Assembly (NCBI GenBank): GCA_964651335.1
Contig: CAZYVT010000013.1
Span: 1 to 64,000 of the forward strand
Origin: 2-02-FULL-66-14 sp964651335
Lineage (GTDB): Bacteria > Pseudomonadota > Gammaproteobacteria > Burkholderiales > SG8-39
Reading direction: 5' to 3'
DNA: 64,000 bases
The notes beneath the pieces are model-generated. The model saw only the letters and a list, made by a program, of their open reading frames with translations, made no database searches and was not told the origin of the DNA. Positions 8,926 through 17,969 of the stretch are shown piece after piece. Position numbers and translations under genes: made by a program. Every line of letters starts with the position of its first letter. Position 1 is the first letter of the stretch.

Positions 8926-9544
8926 GCGTCATGCTCTCGCCGTCGCGGCGCATCTCGACTCGATTGAGAAAGCTCATGCCGAGCAGCGCGATGTCGAGGC
9001 CCTGCTCCAGCACAACCGCGTCGACGTTGTGCAGCTCGATGCCGCCGAGTCGAACGCTGTCGAGCTTGACGCGCCAGGCGGGTACCGATCCGTTCGCAGT
9101 CTGGACCAGGCCGGGCCGGCCCTTACGGTAGTCCAGGCCGAGGCGCCCGGCGTCCGACGCGGGCAGCACGACCGAGGTCGCGCCGGTATCGAGGATGAAA
9201 CGCACCGAGCCGCCGTTGATGCTGCCCTCGGCGAGAAAATGGCCTTGCGGATCGGCGGCGAGCACGACGCTCTGGCGGTCGTCCGCCGCGGCCCGCGAGC
9301 TGTAGTGCTGTCCGCGCTGGAGGGTACGGCGCTTGCCATCGATCTCGACCGTGGCTCGGTCCTGGTCGACGGAAACCACGGTCACGCCGCCGAATCGCTG
9401 GCCGACCTTGACGGTCCTCGGCTCGCCGCCGTCGATCGAAAGGATCGCGGCCTTGTCGCTGAATGCGCCGATCAGCTGGACGTCCGCCGCCCATGCCGGC
9501 GGCGCCGCCAGGAGCAGAACGATGGCACTAGAATATCTGTCCAT
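8909..9544 (-). CDS. Retropepsin-like aspartic protease, TIGR02281/clan AA type
   Basis: Secreted or membrane-associated single-domain aspartic protease of the bacterial retropepsin-like family. From the ATG at 9544 it has 211 residues with a leader ending near LLAAPPAWAAD. A GTG at 9571 would add nine residues with two basic charges. The catalytic motif is FILDTGATSVVL (Asp at about residue 119 from this start). An SH3-like N-terminal segment (TVKVGQRFGGVTVVSVDQD) precedes it, and the flap-like region is followed by ALLGMSFLNRVEM. Such proteins dimerise to form the active site. The start codon overlaps the divergent amidotransferase start by 2 bp. Confidence 0.85.
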   Translation of the reverse strand: MDRYSSAIVLLLAAPPAWAADVQLIGAFSDKAAILSIDGGEPRTVKVGQRFGGVTVVSVDQDRATVEIDGKRRTLQRGQHYSSRAAADDRQSVVLAADPQGHFLAEGSINGGSVRFILDTGATSVVLPASDAGRLGLDYRKGRPGLVQTANGSVPAWRVKLDSVRLGGIELHNVDAVVLEQGLDIALLGMSFLNRVEMRRDGESMTLKRRF

Positions 9545-10256
9545 GAAACCGGTCGCTATTTTTCGCCACACGCGCGTGGAGGGGCCCGCCTATTTTGCCA
9601 CTTACCTCGACCGCCGATCGATCCCCTGGAAGCTGGTTGCGATCGACGAAGGTGAAGCGGCGCCGAAGAACGCTCGCCCGTTCGCCGGCCTCGCCTTCAT
9701 GGGCGGGCCGATGAGCGTGAACGACGACCTGCCGTGGATCGCCCCGGCGCTCGAACTGATCCGCAGCGCGGTGCGCCACGACGTGCCGACGCTGGGCCAT
9801 TGCCTGGGCGGGCAGCTCCAGTGCAAGGCGTTCGGCGGCACGGTGACGCGCAACCCGGTCACGGAAATCGGCTGGGGAGAGGTGCAGGTCGAGGACAACG
9901 GCGTGGCGCGGGCGTGGTTCGGCGATCGGGCCGCGTTCGACACCTTCCACTGGCACGGCGAGACCTTCAGCATCCCGCCGGGCGCGACGCGCGTGCTGTC
10001 GAACGCGCATTGCGCCAACCAGGCGTTCGCGCTCGGCAGGCACCTTGGATTGCAGTGCCACGTCGAGATGACCGAAGAAATGGTCCGCGCGTGGTGTCGC
10101 GGGGGCCGCAAGGAAATCGAGCAGAGCGCCTCGAGTCCCGGCGTGCAGCAGGCCGGGGAAATAGCGAGAAATCTCGCGCAGCGGGTCGAGCACCTGCATC
10201 AGGTCGCCAACCGGGTCTATGACCGGTGGACGGAGGGCCTCAGTCGCGGAAGTTGA
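9543..10256 (+). CDS. Class I glutamine amidotransferase-like protein
   Basis: Standalone type 1 glutamine amidotransferase domain (GMP-synthase-like family), 237 residues. The nucleophile is C87 in TLGHCLGGQ, and the catalytic His/Glu are H173 and E175 in LQCHVEMTEEM, so the triad is complete. The oxyanion region is GGPMSVNDD. An upstream ATG at 9522 is possible, but the family start fits MKPVAIFRHT. The C-terminus (about 50 residues, QSASSPGVQQAGEIARNLAQ) is helical. The amide acceptor is unknown. It is convergent with yajQ with a 17-bp overlap. Confidence 0.85.
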   Translation: MKPVAIFRHTRVEGPAYFATYLDRRSIPWKLVAIDEGEAAPKNARPFAGLAFMGGPMSVNDDLPWIAPALELIRSAVRHDVPTLGHCLGGQLQCKAFGGTVTRNPVTEIGWGEVQVEDNGVARAWFGDRAAFDTFHWHGETFSIPPGATRVLSNAHCANQAFALGRHLGLQCHVEMTEEMVRAWCRGGRKEIEQSASSPGVQQAGEIARNLAQRVEHLHQVANRVYDRWTEGLSRGS

Positions 10257-10725
10257 CATACTGGAGCGGAATGTCGGTCACCGACGCTCGCACCAGCTGA
10301 ATCACGGCCTGCAGCTCATCCTTCTTCGCGCCCGACACGCGCACCGCGTCGCCCTGGATCGAGGCCTGGACCTTGAGCTTCGAATCCTTGACGAGCTTCT
10401 GGATCTGCTTCGCTTTCTCCTGCGGCACGCCGACCTTCACGGTCACGGCGCGCTTCACCTTGTCGCCGGAAATCTTCTCGACAGAGCCGAGCTCCAGGCA
10501 GCGCACGTCGACGTTGCGTTTCGCCATCCGGATGCGGAGAACGTCCACCACCTGGCCGAGCTTGAACTCGTCGTCGGCATGGACCGTGAGCGCAAGCTCC
10601 GCCTGCTCGATGCGCGCATCCGAGCCCTTGAAGTCGTATCGGTTCTGGATCTCCCGGTTCGCCTGCTCGATCGCGTTCTTCACTTCCTGTTTGTCGACCT
10701 GCGAAACGATATCGAAGGAGGGCAT
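10240..10725 (-). CDS. yajQ: YajQ-family nucleotide-binding protein
   Basis: Length is 161 residues, standard for the family. It opens with MPSFDIVSQVDKQEVKNAIE and contains NRYDFKGSDARIE, the hallmark of YajQ/UPF0234. Members bind cyclic di-GMP in some Xanthomonas and Pseudomonas species, and nucleotides or nucleic acid elsewhere; the ligand here is not established. It ends the minus-strand run that starts with argD and is separated from the upstream hypothetical gene by 9 bp. Confidence 0.95.
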   Translation of the reverse strand: MPSFDIVSQVDKQEVKNAIEQANREIQNRYDFKGSDARIEQAELALTVHADDEFKLGQVVDVLRIRMAKRNVDVRCLELGSVEKISGDKVKRAVTVKVGVPQEKAKQIQKLVKDSKLKVQASIQGDAVRVSGAKKDELQAVIQLVRASVTDIPLQYVNFRD

Positions 10726-10734
10726 GCTGTCCTG

Positions 10735-11385
10735 TCAGCGCCTGTTGAGCCGCAGCAGCTCCTCGACCCAGCGCTGCGTGGTGCCGCGGATCCAGTCGAG
10801 GTCCTGCGGTCCGTCGAAGCCGCTGTAGATGACGAGCTGTAGCACCTTGCCGCGCAGCAGCAGCATCGAGTGGGTCGAGACGATGTATTGCCATTTCTCT
10901 TTTTCCCAGAACGTGGAGGCGCGCGCAAGATGGCGCGCGCCCTGCAGCACGCTGACCAGTTCGGGTTCCCGGCGCAGTTCCGCGAGCAGGCTCGCTTTTC
11001 CCTGCGGCTGCGCGTCCAGGAACTTGAAGTAGTCGCCGGTAGCGGCCGCGGGGCCCATTTCGCGCAGCGAGTCGCCGACCACCGAGGCGAAGAGCGCGGC
11101 GTCCAGGCGTTCGCGCTCCAGCCGCGTCGGAGTCACGATGACCATGTAGCGCCTGTAATCGGGCCGGTCGCCGGACATGAACGCGCGCAAGTCGGCGTCG
11201 GTGAGCGCAAACAGCAGCACCCGGTCCGAGGCCGAGGCGAGCGATTCGGCGAGCTCCTGCAGGCGCGGCGAGGACAGGGACAGCGAATCGGAGAAGCCCG
11301 GCGGCGAGTCGAGCACGAAACGCTCCGTTCCGACCAGCACCGGAACCGGCGCCGCCCGCGCCGTCGCGGCGCCAGCAAGCAGCAC
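10735..11385 (-). CDS. Hypothetical secreted protein downstream of argG
   Basis: Not recognised as a named family. The product has 216 residues from a GTG at 11385. The leader MLLAGAATARAAPVPVLVGT looks like the end of a signal peptide. The codons just before it (KLLLAV) are hydrophobic, so the true start may be a non-standard codon slightly upstream; there is no ATG, GTG or TTG in that stretch. The C-terminal half has conserved-looking aromatic text (FWEKEKWQYIVSTHSMLLL, then GKVLQLVIYSGFDGPQDLDW). It follows argG after 23 bp and precedes yajQ, so it is probably co-transcribed. Likely periplasmic; function unknown. Confidence 0.7.
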   Translation of the reverse strand: MLLAGAATARAAPVPVLVGTERFVLDSPPGFSDSLSLSSPRLQELAESLASASDRVLLFALTDADLRAFMSGDRPDYRRYMVIVTPTRLERERLDAALFASVVGDSLREMGPAAATGDYFKFLDAQPQGKASLLAELRREPELVSVLQGARHLARASTFWEKEKWQYIVSTHSMLLLRGKVLQLVIYSGFDGPQDLDWIRGTTQRWVEELLRLNRR

Positions 11386-11408
11386 GGCGAGCAGGAGTTT
11401 TCCCGTTC

Positions 11409-12637
<1,229 letters not shown>

Positions 12638-12641
<4 letters not shown>

Positions 12642-13561
12642 GTCGGGTTCACCTTGCCCAGCAACAGGTACTCCATCAGCGCCTTCTGCGTGTGCAGCCG
12701 GTTCTCGGCCTCGTCCCACACCACCGACTGCGGCCCGTCGATCACTTCCGCAGCCACCTCCTCGCCGCGGTGCGCCGGCAGGCAGTGCATGAAGAGCGCG
12801 TCCTTCCCGGCCGCGCGCATCAGCTCGGCGTCCACCTGCCAGTCCTCGAAATCGCGCTTGCGCGCCGCGTCCTCGGCTTCGAACCCCATCGAAGTCCAGA
12901 CATCGGTGGTGACGAGGTCGGCGCCGCGCGCCGCGTCGATCGGGTCGGCGAACGCCTGAAAATTCGTACCGTGCACGCCGGCGCGCTCGCGCCGGACTTC
13001 GTATCCCGGCGGCGTCGAGACGCGCACGTTGAAATCGAGCAGTTCCGCCGCCTGCAGCCAGGTGTTGCAGACGTTGTTCGCATCGCCGATCCAGGCCACC
13101 GTTCTCCCGGCGATCGAGCCGCGCTGTTCGATGTAGGTGTAGATGTCCGCCAGGATCTGGCAGGGGTGATACTCGTTGGTGAGGCCGTTGATCACCGGCA
13201 CGCGCGAATACTTCGCGAACCTCGCGAGCACCTCCTGCTCGAAAGTGCGGATCATCACGATGTCGCACATGCGCGAAATGACCTGCGCGGCGTCCTCCAC
13301 CGGCTCGCCGCGGCCGAGCTGCGAGTCGCGCGTCGCAAGGAAAATCGCGGCGCCGCCGAGCTGGTGCATCCCGGCCTCGAACGAAAGGCGCGTGCGCGTC
13401 GACTGCTTCTCGAAGATCATCGCCAGCGTGCGATCCTCGAGCGGCCAGTAGCGCTCATAGCGCTTGAACCGGTCCTTGATCCAGCGCGCGCGCGCGAACA
13501 GGTGCTCGTACTCCTCGCGCGAGAAGTCCTTGAACTGAAGGTAGTGGCGCACTGCCGCCAC
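12638..13561 (-). CDS. argF: Ornithine carbamoyltransferase
   Basis: Transfers the carbamoyl group to ornithine to form citrulline. Length is 307 residues. The carbamoyl-phosphate site is S54-T-R-T-R58. The HCLP motif at H259-C-L-P262 carries the ornithine-site cysteine. It starts 15 bp after argD and overlaps argG by 4 bp. The order argD-argF-argG is consistent with one arginine operon read leftwards. Confidence 0.97.
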
Positions 13562-13576
13562 GACCTCGCCCCCGAT

Positions 13577-14782
13577 TCAGCCCGCGGCGGCGGCGCTGAG
13601 CGGCGCGGCCGGCTGGGCGAGGAAATCCCGGGCGAGCGGCGCGAGCCGCTCGACGACCGCGCGCCCCTCGACCTCGCTCATGACGAGGGGGGGGAGCAGG
13701 CGCACCACGTTTTCGGCGGTCACGTTGATCACAAGCCCGGCCTCCAGCGCGAGTTGCACCAGCTCGCCGCACGGCCGGTCGAGCTCGATCCCGATCATCA
13801 GGCCCATGCCGCGAACTTCGGTCACACCCGCCCTGTTCTTCAGCGCCGCCGCAAGGCCGCCCCGAATCGCATCGCCGACCTTCACCGAGTTCGCGAGCAG
13901 GCCTTCCTCCCGGATTGTGTCGACGGTGGTGACGACCGCAGTCATGGCGAGCGGATTGCCGCCGAACGTCGAGCCATGGTTGCCCGGCCTGAATACGCCC
14001 TTCGCGCGTCCGCCCGCGACGCAGGCGCCGACCGGCACGCCGGATCCAAGGCCCTTTGCGAGGGGCACGACGTCCGGCAGGAAGCCGGCGTGCTGATAGA
14101 CGAACCACCTGCCGGTGCGGCCGAGGCCGCACTGCACTTCGTCGGCGATGAAGAGCCATTCGTGCCGGTCACAGAGCTCCTTGAGGCCCCTCAGATACTC
14201 CAGCCGAGAGACGTTGATGCCGCCCTCGCCCTGGATCGGCTCGACCATCACCGCGACCACGTTCCTGTTGTGCGCGGCGACCTGGCGCACCGCGTCGAGG
14301 TCGTTGAGTGGCACGCGCACGAAGCCCTGCACCAGCGGCTCGAACCCGGCCTGTACCTTGCGGCTGCCGGTCGCGGAAAGCGTGGCGAGCGTCCGGCCAT
14401 GAAACGAATTCTCCATCACCACGATCGCCGGCTCGCTGATGCCCTTGTCGTGGCCATACTTGCGCGCGATCTTGATCGCCGCCTCGTTCGCCTCGCAGCC
14501 GGAGTTGCAGAAAAACACCTCGTCCAGCCCGGTGATCTCGCACACGCGGTCGGCTGCGGCCTCCTGCAACGGGTTCCGGAACAGGTTCGAGGTGTGGATC
14601 ACGCGCCCGATCTGCTCGCGCAGCGCGGCGACCAGCCGCGGGTGGTTGTGCCCGAGCGTGTTCACCGCGATGCCGGCGAGCGCATCGAGATACTTTTTCC
14701 CCGCTTCGTCCCAGAGCCAGACGCCCTGGCCCTTGACGAACGCGACCGGCTGCCTGGCGTAGGTGTTCATCAGATGCGACAT
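13577..14782 (-). CDS. argD: Acetylornithine/succinyldiaminopimelate aminotransferase family
   Basis: Class III PLP aminotransferase that makes N-acetylornithine from the semialdehyde. Length is 401 residues from the ATG at 14782. The upstream TTG (14875) in the same frame would lie beyond a strong hairpin and is unlikely. The cofactor lysine is K243 in LAKGLGSGVPVG. The substrate region HGSTFGGNPLAM follows. A good GGAGG-like site precedes the ATG (TTTGGAGGCGCGGAC). First gene of the leftward arginine run. Some homologues also serve in lysine synthesis. Confidence 0.93.
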   Translation of the reverse strand: MSHLMNTYARQPVAFVKGQGVWLWDEAGKKYLDALAGIAVNTLGHNHPRLVAALREQIGRVIHTSNLFRNPLQEAAADRVCEITGLDEVFFCNSGCEANEAAIKIARKYGHDKGISEPAIVVMENSFHGRTLATLSATGSRKVQAGFEPLVQGFVRVPLNDLDAVRQVAAHNRNVVAVMVEPIQGEGGINVSRLEYLRGLKELCDRHEWLFIADEVQCGLGRTGRWFVYQHAGFLPDVVPLAKGLGSGVPVGACVAGGRAKGVFRPGNHGSTFGGNPLAMTAVVTTVDTIREEGLLANSVKVGDAIRGGLAAALKNRAGVTEVRGMGLMIGIELDRPCGELVQLALEAGLVINVTAENVVRLLPPLVMSEVEGRAVVERLAPLARDFLAQPAAPLSAAAAG

Positions 14783-14801
14783 GTCCGCGCCTCCAAATGC
14801 A

Positions 14802-14827
14802 AAACGGCGGTCGCAAAACCGCCGTTT
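14802..14827. repeat. Perfect 10-bp hairpin in the argD 5' leader
   Basis: The arms AAACGGCGGT and ACCGCCGTTT are perfectly complementary around a 6-nt loop (CGCAAA). The hairpin lies 20 bp upstream of the argD ATG and would be transcribed into its leader. Read leftwards it ends in a short T run, so it could be a weak terminator or attenuator, a protein-binding palindrome, or a stabiliser. No arginine codon-rich leader peptide was seen. Confidence 0.6.
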
Positions 14828-14876
14828 GCAGAATCGTATCAGGGGCGGGCGATCTTGGGTAGACCGGGCGCCCAAT

Positions 14877-14941
14877 GGGGTCAGATCGTTAGTTCGCAGG
14901 TACCGACCGTCGGCACGATCGCGAACTCAAGACCTGACCCC
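14877..14941. repeat. REP-like imperfect inverted repeat with GGGGTCAG core
   Basis: Left arm at 14877-14897 begins GGGGTCAGATC and right arm at 14921-14941 ends CCTGACCCC. The 21-nt arms match at 18 positions. The core is shared with the perfect hairpin at 60564-60605. Elements with this core are dispersed in many beta- and gammaproteobacteria and are linked to REP-associated tyrosine transposases; that link is from general knowledge, and no such transposase is in this window. The element sits between the argD leader and vapBC. Confidence 0.65.
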
Positions 14942-15008
14942 GGTTGTCTGCGTGCATGCCGCAAGGCCGCCGGTAGCCGGAAACGCAGCTTTATGGAATT
15001 ATGGCGGC

Positions 15009-15239
15009 ATGAAAACGACCCTCGATCTACCCGATGAACTGATGCGCCAGGTCAAACTGCGCGCCGTACATCGCAACCAGAAGCTGAAGGATGCAATCGC
15101 GCAGCTGCTGCAGCTCGGCATGGCGTCGGCGCCCGAGGGCGCCGCACCGCGGCGCGCGCCGCGGCCGGTGCGTCTGCGCAGGCGCGGCCGCGTCACCATC
15201 GACGACATCGAGGCGGCGATCGCCGCAGGCCGCGAGTAG
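15009..15239 (+). CDS. vapB: VapB-type antitoxin
   Basis: Antitoxin of a type II toxin-antitoxin pair, 76 residues. The N-terminus MKTTLDLPDELMRQVKLRAV is a ribbon-helix-helix DNA-binding strand and helix. The C-terminus (GRVTIDDIEAAIAAGRE) is the probable toxin-binding tail. The start was chosen because the frame upstream crosses the REP-like repeat. It lies 13 bp before the PIN toxin, so the pair is likely co-transcribed and autoregulated. Confidence 0.82.
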   Translation: MKTTLDLPDELMRQVKLRAVHRNQKLKDAIAQLLQLGMASAPEGAAPRRAPRPVRLRRRGRVTIDDIEAAIAAGRE

Positions 15240-15252
15240 CCGGGCGCGACCG

Positions 15253-15660
15253 ATGGTGGTGGTCGATACCAACATCGTCGCCTATCTGTTGATCGATGGC
15301 GACCGCAGCCGTGAGGCGCACGCCCTGCTGGCGCAGGACCCCGATTGGCGCAGCGAGACCTTCTTGCTGGTCGAGTTCTCCAATCTGCTCGCGACCTACG
15401 TGCGCGCAGGGTCGCTGGGCCGGGATCGGGCAGCGCGGTTGCTGCACGACGCGGAAACGAGGCTGCGCGGCCTGGTCACGGTGCCGCATGCCCGCGCCCT
15501 GAGCGTTGCCGCCGAGTATGCCGTGTCTGCATACGATGCGCGCTTCCTCGCCGCAGCGCAGAGTCTTGGCGCGCGGCTTGTGACCGAGGACAGCAGACTG
15601 CGGGCGGCGGCGCCGGCGCTGTCGCAATCCCTCGCCGACACGCTCGAAACTCAGGACTGA
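15253..15660 (+). CDS. vapC: VapC-type PIN-domain RNase toxin
   Basis: PIN-domain endoribonuclease, 135 residues, which in this family cleaves tRNA or rRNA when not bound by VapB. The acidic metal ligands are D5 (VVVDTN), E41 (LVEFSN), D95 (AYDARF) and D113 (VTEDSRL), so the active site looks intact. The ATG at 15253 is preceded by GCGCGACCG with no strong ribosome-binding site, consistent with coupling to vapB. The family is firm; the RNA target is unknown. Confidence 0.88.
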   Translation: MVVVDTNIVAYLLIDGDRSREAHALLAQDPDWRSETFLLVEFSNLLATYVRAGSLGRDRAARLLHDAETRLRGLVTVPHARALSVAAEYAVSAYDARFLAAAQSLGARLVTEDSRLRAAAPALSQSLADTLETQD

Positions 15661-15735
15661 ACCGGTTCCAACGCGGGCACACCCCGCGTGAAGAGCGCGC
15701 ACTCTAGGGCCAGAGAGGCTGAAAAATCAAGAAGC

Positions 15736-15741
15736 TATAAT
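15736..15741 (+). promoter_or_regulatory. Probable -10 box of the DUF3579 gene
   Basis: A perfect TATAAT lies 8 bp before the start codon of the DUF3579 gene. The -35 region at the expected spacing is weak. Transcription from here would give an almost leaderless mRNA. A 7-bp GC hairpin at about 15670-15688, after vapC, may separate the two units. Confidence 0.35.
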
Positions 15742-15748
15742 CGACGGC

Positions 15749-16078
15749 ATGCCCGATGCCGCGGCCGTAGAGTTTCTCATTCAGGGGATCACCGCCAACG
15801 GCAAACCGTTTCGCCCGAGCGACTGGGCCGAGCGCCTGTGCGGGATCATGGCGGCGTTTGGCGGCGACCACAGGATGCAGTACTCGCCTTATGTGCACCC
15901 GGTCACGGCCGATGGCGCGCGCTGCGTGGTGGTAGACATCCGGCTCGAAGAGATCGAGCCGATGGCGTACCGGTTTCTGGTGGGTTTCGCCGCGGACAAC
16001 GAACTGCGTACGCGCCGCGGACGGCTCGATGAGCGAACCATGCTCGCCCGGCTGCAGCGAGCGGGGGACACGGATTGA
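15749..16078 (+). CDS. DUF3579 family protein
   Basis: Small protein of 109 residues resembling DUF3579, a family found mainly in betaproteobacteria. Recognisable text includes EFLIQGITANGKPFRPSDWA, then ERLCGIMAAFG and YSPYVHPV. No catalytic motif is evident; function unknown. It is convergent with rpsT, with 23 bp between the stop codons. Its presence supports the betaproteobacterial placement. Confidence 0.8.
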   Translation: MPDAAAVEFLIQGITANGKPFRPSDWAERLCGIMAAFGGDHRMQYSPYVHPVTADGARCVVVDIRLEEIEPMAYRFLVGFAADNELRTRRGRLDERTMLARLQRAGDTD

Positions 16079-16101
16079 AGGTGCGGCCCAGCGCGCCGGG
16101 T

Positions 16102-16365
16102 CTATGCCATGGACTTGATCGCGTGCACCAGCCGTTTCTTGTGGCGCGACGCCGCGTTCCAGTGCAGCACGCCCTTGGCAGCGATGCGATCGATGACCGG
16201 GCGCGATTTTTCGAGCGCCGCCGCTGCGGCGGTCTTGTCGCCCGAGGCAATCGCCTTCTTGACGTCCTTGATCGCGCTGCGCGCCTCAGTGCGCAGACTC
16301 ATGTTGCGGCTGCGACGCTTGAGCGCCTGGCGGGCGCGTTTGCGCACTGACTTGATGTTGGCCAT
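16102..16365 (-). CDS. rpsT: 30S ribosomal protein S20
   Basis: Primary 16S rRNA-binding ribosomal protein, 87 residues, highly basic and helical. It begins MANIKSVRKRARQALKRRSR, the family signature. The ATG at 16365 was preferred over the upstream frame start (16398), which adds residues not found in S20. It is divergent from murJ across 65 bp, a conserved neighbourhood in betaproteobacteria. Confidence 0.97.
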   Translation of the reverse strand: MANIKSVRKRARQALKRRSRNMSLRTEARSAIKDVKKAIASGDKTAAAAALEKSRPVIDRIAAKGVLHWNAASRHKKRLVHAIKSMA

Positions 16366-16430
16366 TGCTTTGATCCGATTGCGAAAATGGGGCGGCATTC
16401 TAGCATGAGCGTGCGCGCGAGGAACGCGAA

Positions 16431-17969
16431 ATGAGCCTGCTGAGGTCGCTTGCGACCATCAGCAGCTTGACGTTCCTCTCCCGCGTGCTGGGGTACGCGC
16501 GGGACTTCTTCATCGCGCGCGTCTTCGGCGCGGGGCTTGCGACCGACGCGTTCTTTGTCGCCTTCCGCATCCCGAACCTGCTGCGGCGGCTGTTCGGGGA
16601 AGGTGCGTTCTCGCAGGCATTCGTGCCGATCCTCGCCGAGTACCGCAACCGCCAGTCACCGGAGGACACGCGCTCGCTCGTGGACAGCGTTTCGACGGCG
16701 CTGTTTCTGGCGCTCGTGCTCACGACCGCGCTCGGGGTCGCGCTCGCGCCGCTGATCGTCTACATCTCGGCGCCGGGTTTCGCGGCGGACGCCGGGAAGT
16801 TCGATCTCACGGTGAGCATGCTGAGAATCACCTTTCCCTACGTCCTGTTCATTTCGCTGGTCGCGCTTGCCGCGGGCATCCTCAATACGTGGAACCGTTT
16901 TTCGGTGCCTGCGTTCACCCCGGTGCTGCTCAACGTCGCCTTCATCGTGGCGGCGGCGTTTGCCGCGCCGTGGTTCGACCCGCCGATCCTCGCGCTCGCC
17001 TGGGCGGTGTTCGCCGGCGGCATTCTGCAGCTTGCATTCCAGTTTCCGTTCCTGGCGAAGATCGGCGTGCTGCCTCGCTGGCGGCTGAACTGGAAGCATC
17101 CCGGCGTGTCGCGCGTGCTCAAGCTCATGGCGCCGGCCGTGTTTGGCGTCTCGATCAGCCAGATCTCGCTCCTGATCAATACCGTGTTCGCGTCATTCCT
17201 GGCTTCGGGCAGCGTGTCCTGGCTCTACTACGCCGATCGCCTGATGGAGTTCCCGGCGGGGGTGCTCGGCGTGGCGGTGGGGACCATTCTCCTGCCGAGC
17301 CTCGCCAAATGCCATGCCGACGGCGCGCCGGAGGAGTACAGTAAGCTGCTCGACTGGGGCCTGCGCCTGACGCTGCTTCTCGCGCTGCCTGCGGCCGCGG
17401 CGCTCGCGGTGCTCGCCATCCCGCTCATCGCGACGCTGTTCCACTACGGCCGCTTCACCGCGGAGGACGCGTGGATGACGCGCCAGGCGCTGGTCGCGTA
17501 CAGTCTGGGGCTCGTCGGCATGATCCTGGTGAAGATCCTCGCGCCCGGTTTCTACGCGCGCCAGAACGTCGTGACGCCGGTGAAGATCGGCGTGGTCACG
17601 CTCGTCGCGACGCAGGCGATGAACCTCGTGTTCATCGCGCCCCTCAAGCACGCCGGCCTTGCGCTCGCGATCGGGCTTGGCGCCTGCCTGAACGCGGGGC
17701 TGCTGTACCGCCATCTGCGCGCGCAGGGGATCTTCACGCCGCAGGCGGGATGGCGCGTGTACGCACTCAAGGTCATCGCCGCCGTCGCGGTCATGGCGGC
17801 GGCGCTGCAGTACGCGATGGGCGCAGTGGGTTGGTGGCTCGCCGCGGGCTGGCAGCAAAAGGTGCCGGCGCTGGCCGGGCTCGTGCTGCTGGGCTTCGCC
17901 GCATACGGCGCCTGCCTCTTCGCGCTCGGGTTTCGGGTGCGCGATTTCTCGCGCCAGGCAGTGGAATGA
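16431..17969 (+). CDS. murJ: Lipid II flippase MurJ
   Basis: Polytopic inner-membrane protein of the MOP superfamily that flips lipid II for peptidoglycan synthesis. Length is 512 residues with about 14 predicted hydrophobic segments. The start MSLLRSLATISSLTFLSRVL and the adjacent RDFFIARVFGAGLATDAFFV are typical of MurJ/MviN. The conserved FRIPNLLRRLFGEGAFSQAF segment is present. Its stop overlaps the start of the next gene by 4 bp. Confidence 0.96.
   Translation: MSLLRSLATISSLTFLSRVLGYARDFFIARVFGAGLATDAFFVAFRIPNLLRRLFGEGAFSQAFVPILAEYRNRQSPEDTRSLVDSVSTALFLALVLTTALGVALAPLIVYISAPGFAADAGKFDLTVSMLRITFPYVLFISLVALAAGILNTWNRFSVPAFTPVLLNVAFIVAAAFAAPWFDPPILALAWAVFAGGILQLAFQFPFLAKIGVLPRWRLNWKHPGVSRVLKLMAPAVFGVSISQISLLINTVFASFLASGSVSWLYYADRLMEFPAGVLGVAVGTILLPSLAKCHADGAPEEYSKLLDWGLRLTLLLALPAAAALAVLAIPLIATLFHYGRFTAEDAWMTRQALVAYSLGLVGMILVKILAPGFYARQNVVTPVKIGVVTLVATQAMNLVFIAPLKHAGLALAIGLGACLNAGLLYRHLRAQGIFTPQAGWRVYALKVIAAVAVMAAALQYAMGAVGWWLAAGWQQKVPALAGLVLLGFAAYGACLFALGFRVRDFSRQAVE

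Noticed and set aside
12692..15037. 781-codon forward open frame across argF and argD
   Set aside because: It lies wholly antisense to motif-bearing arginine genes and has no domain-like text of its own.
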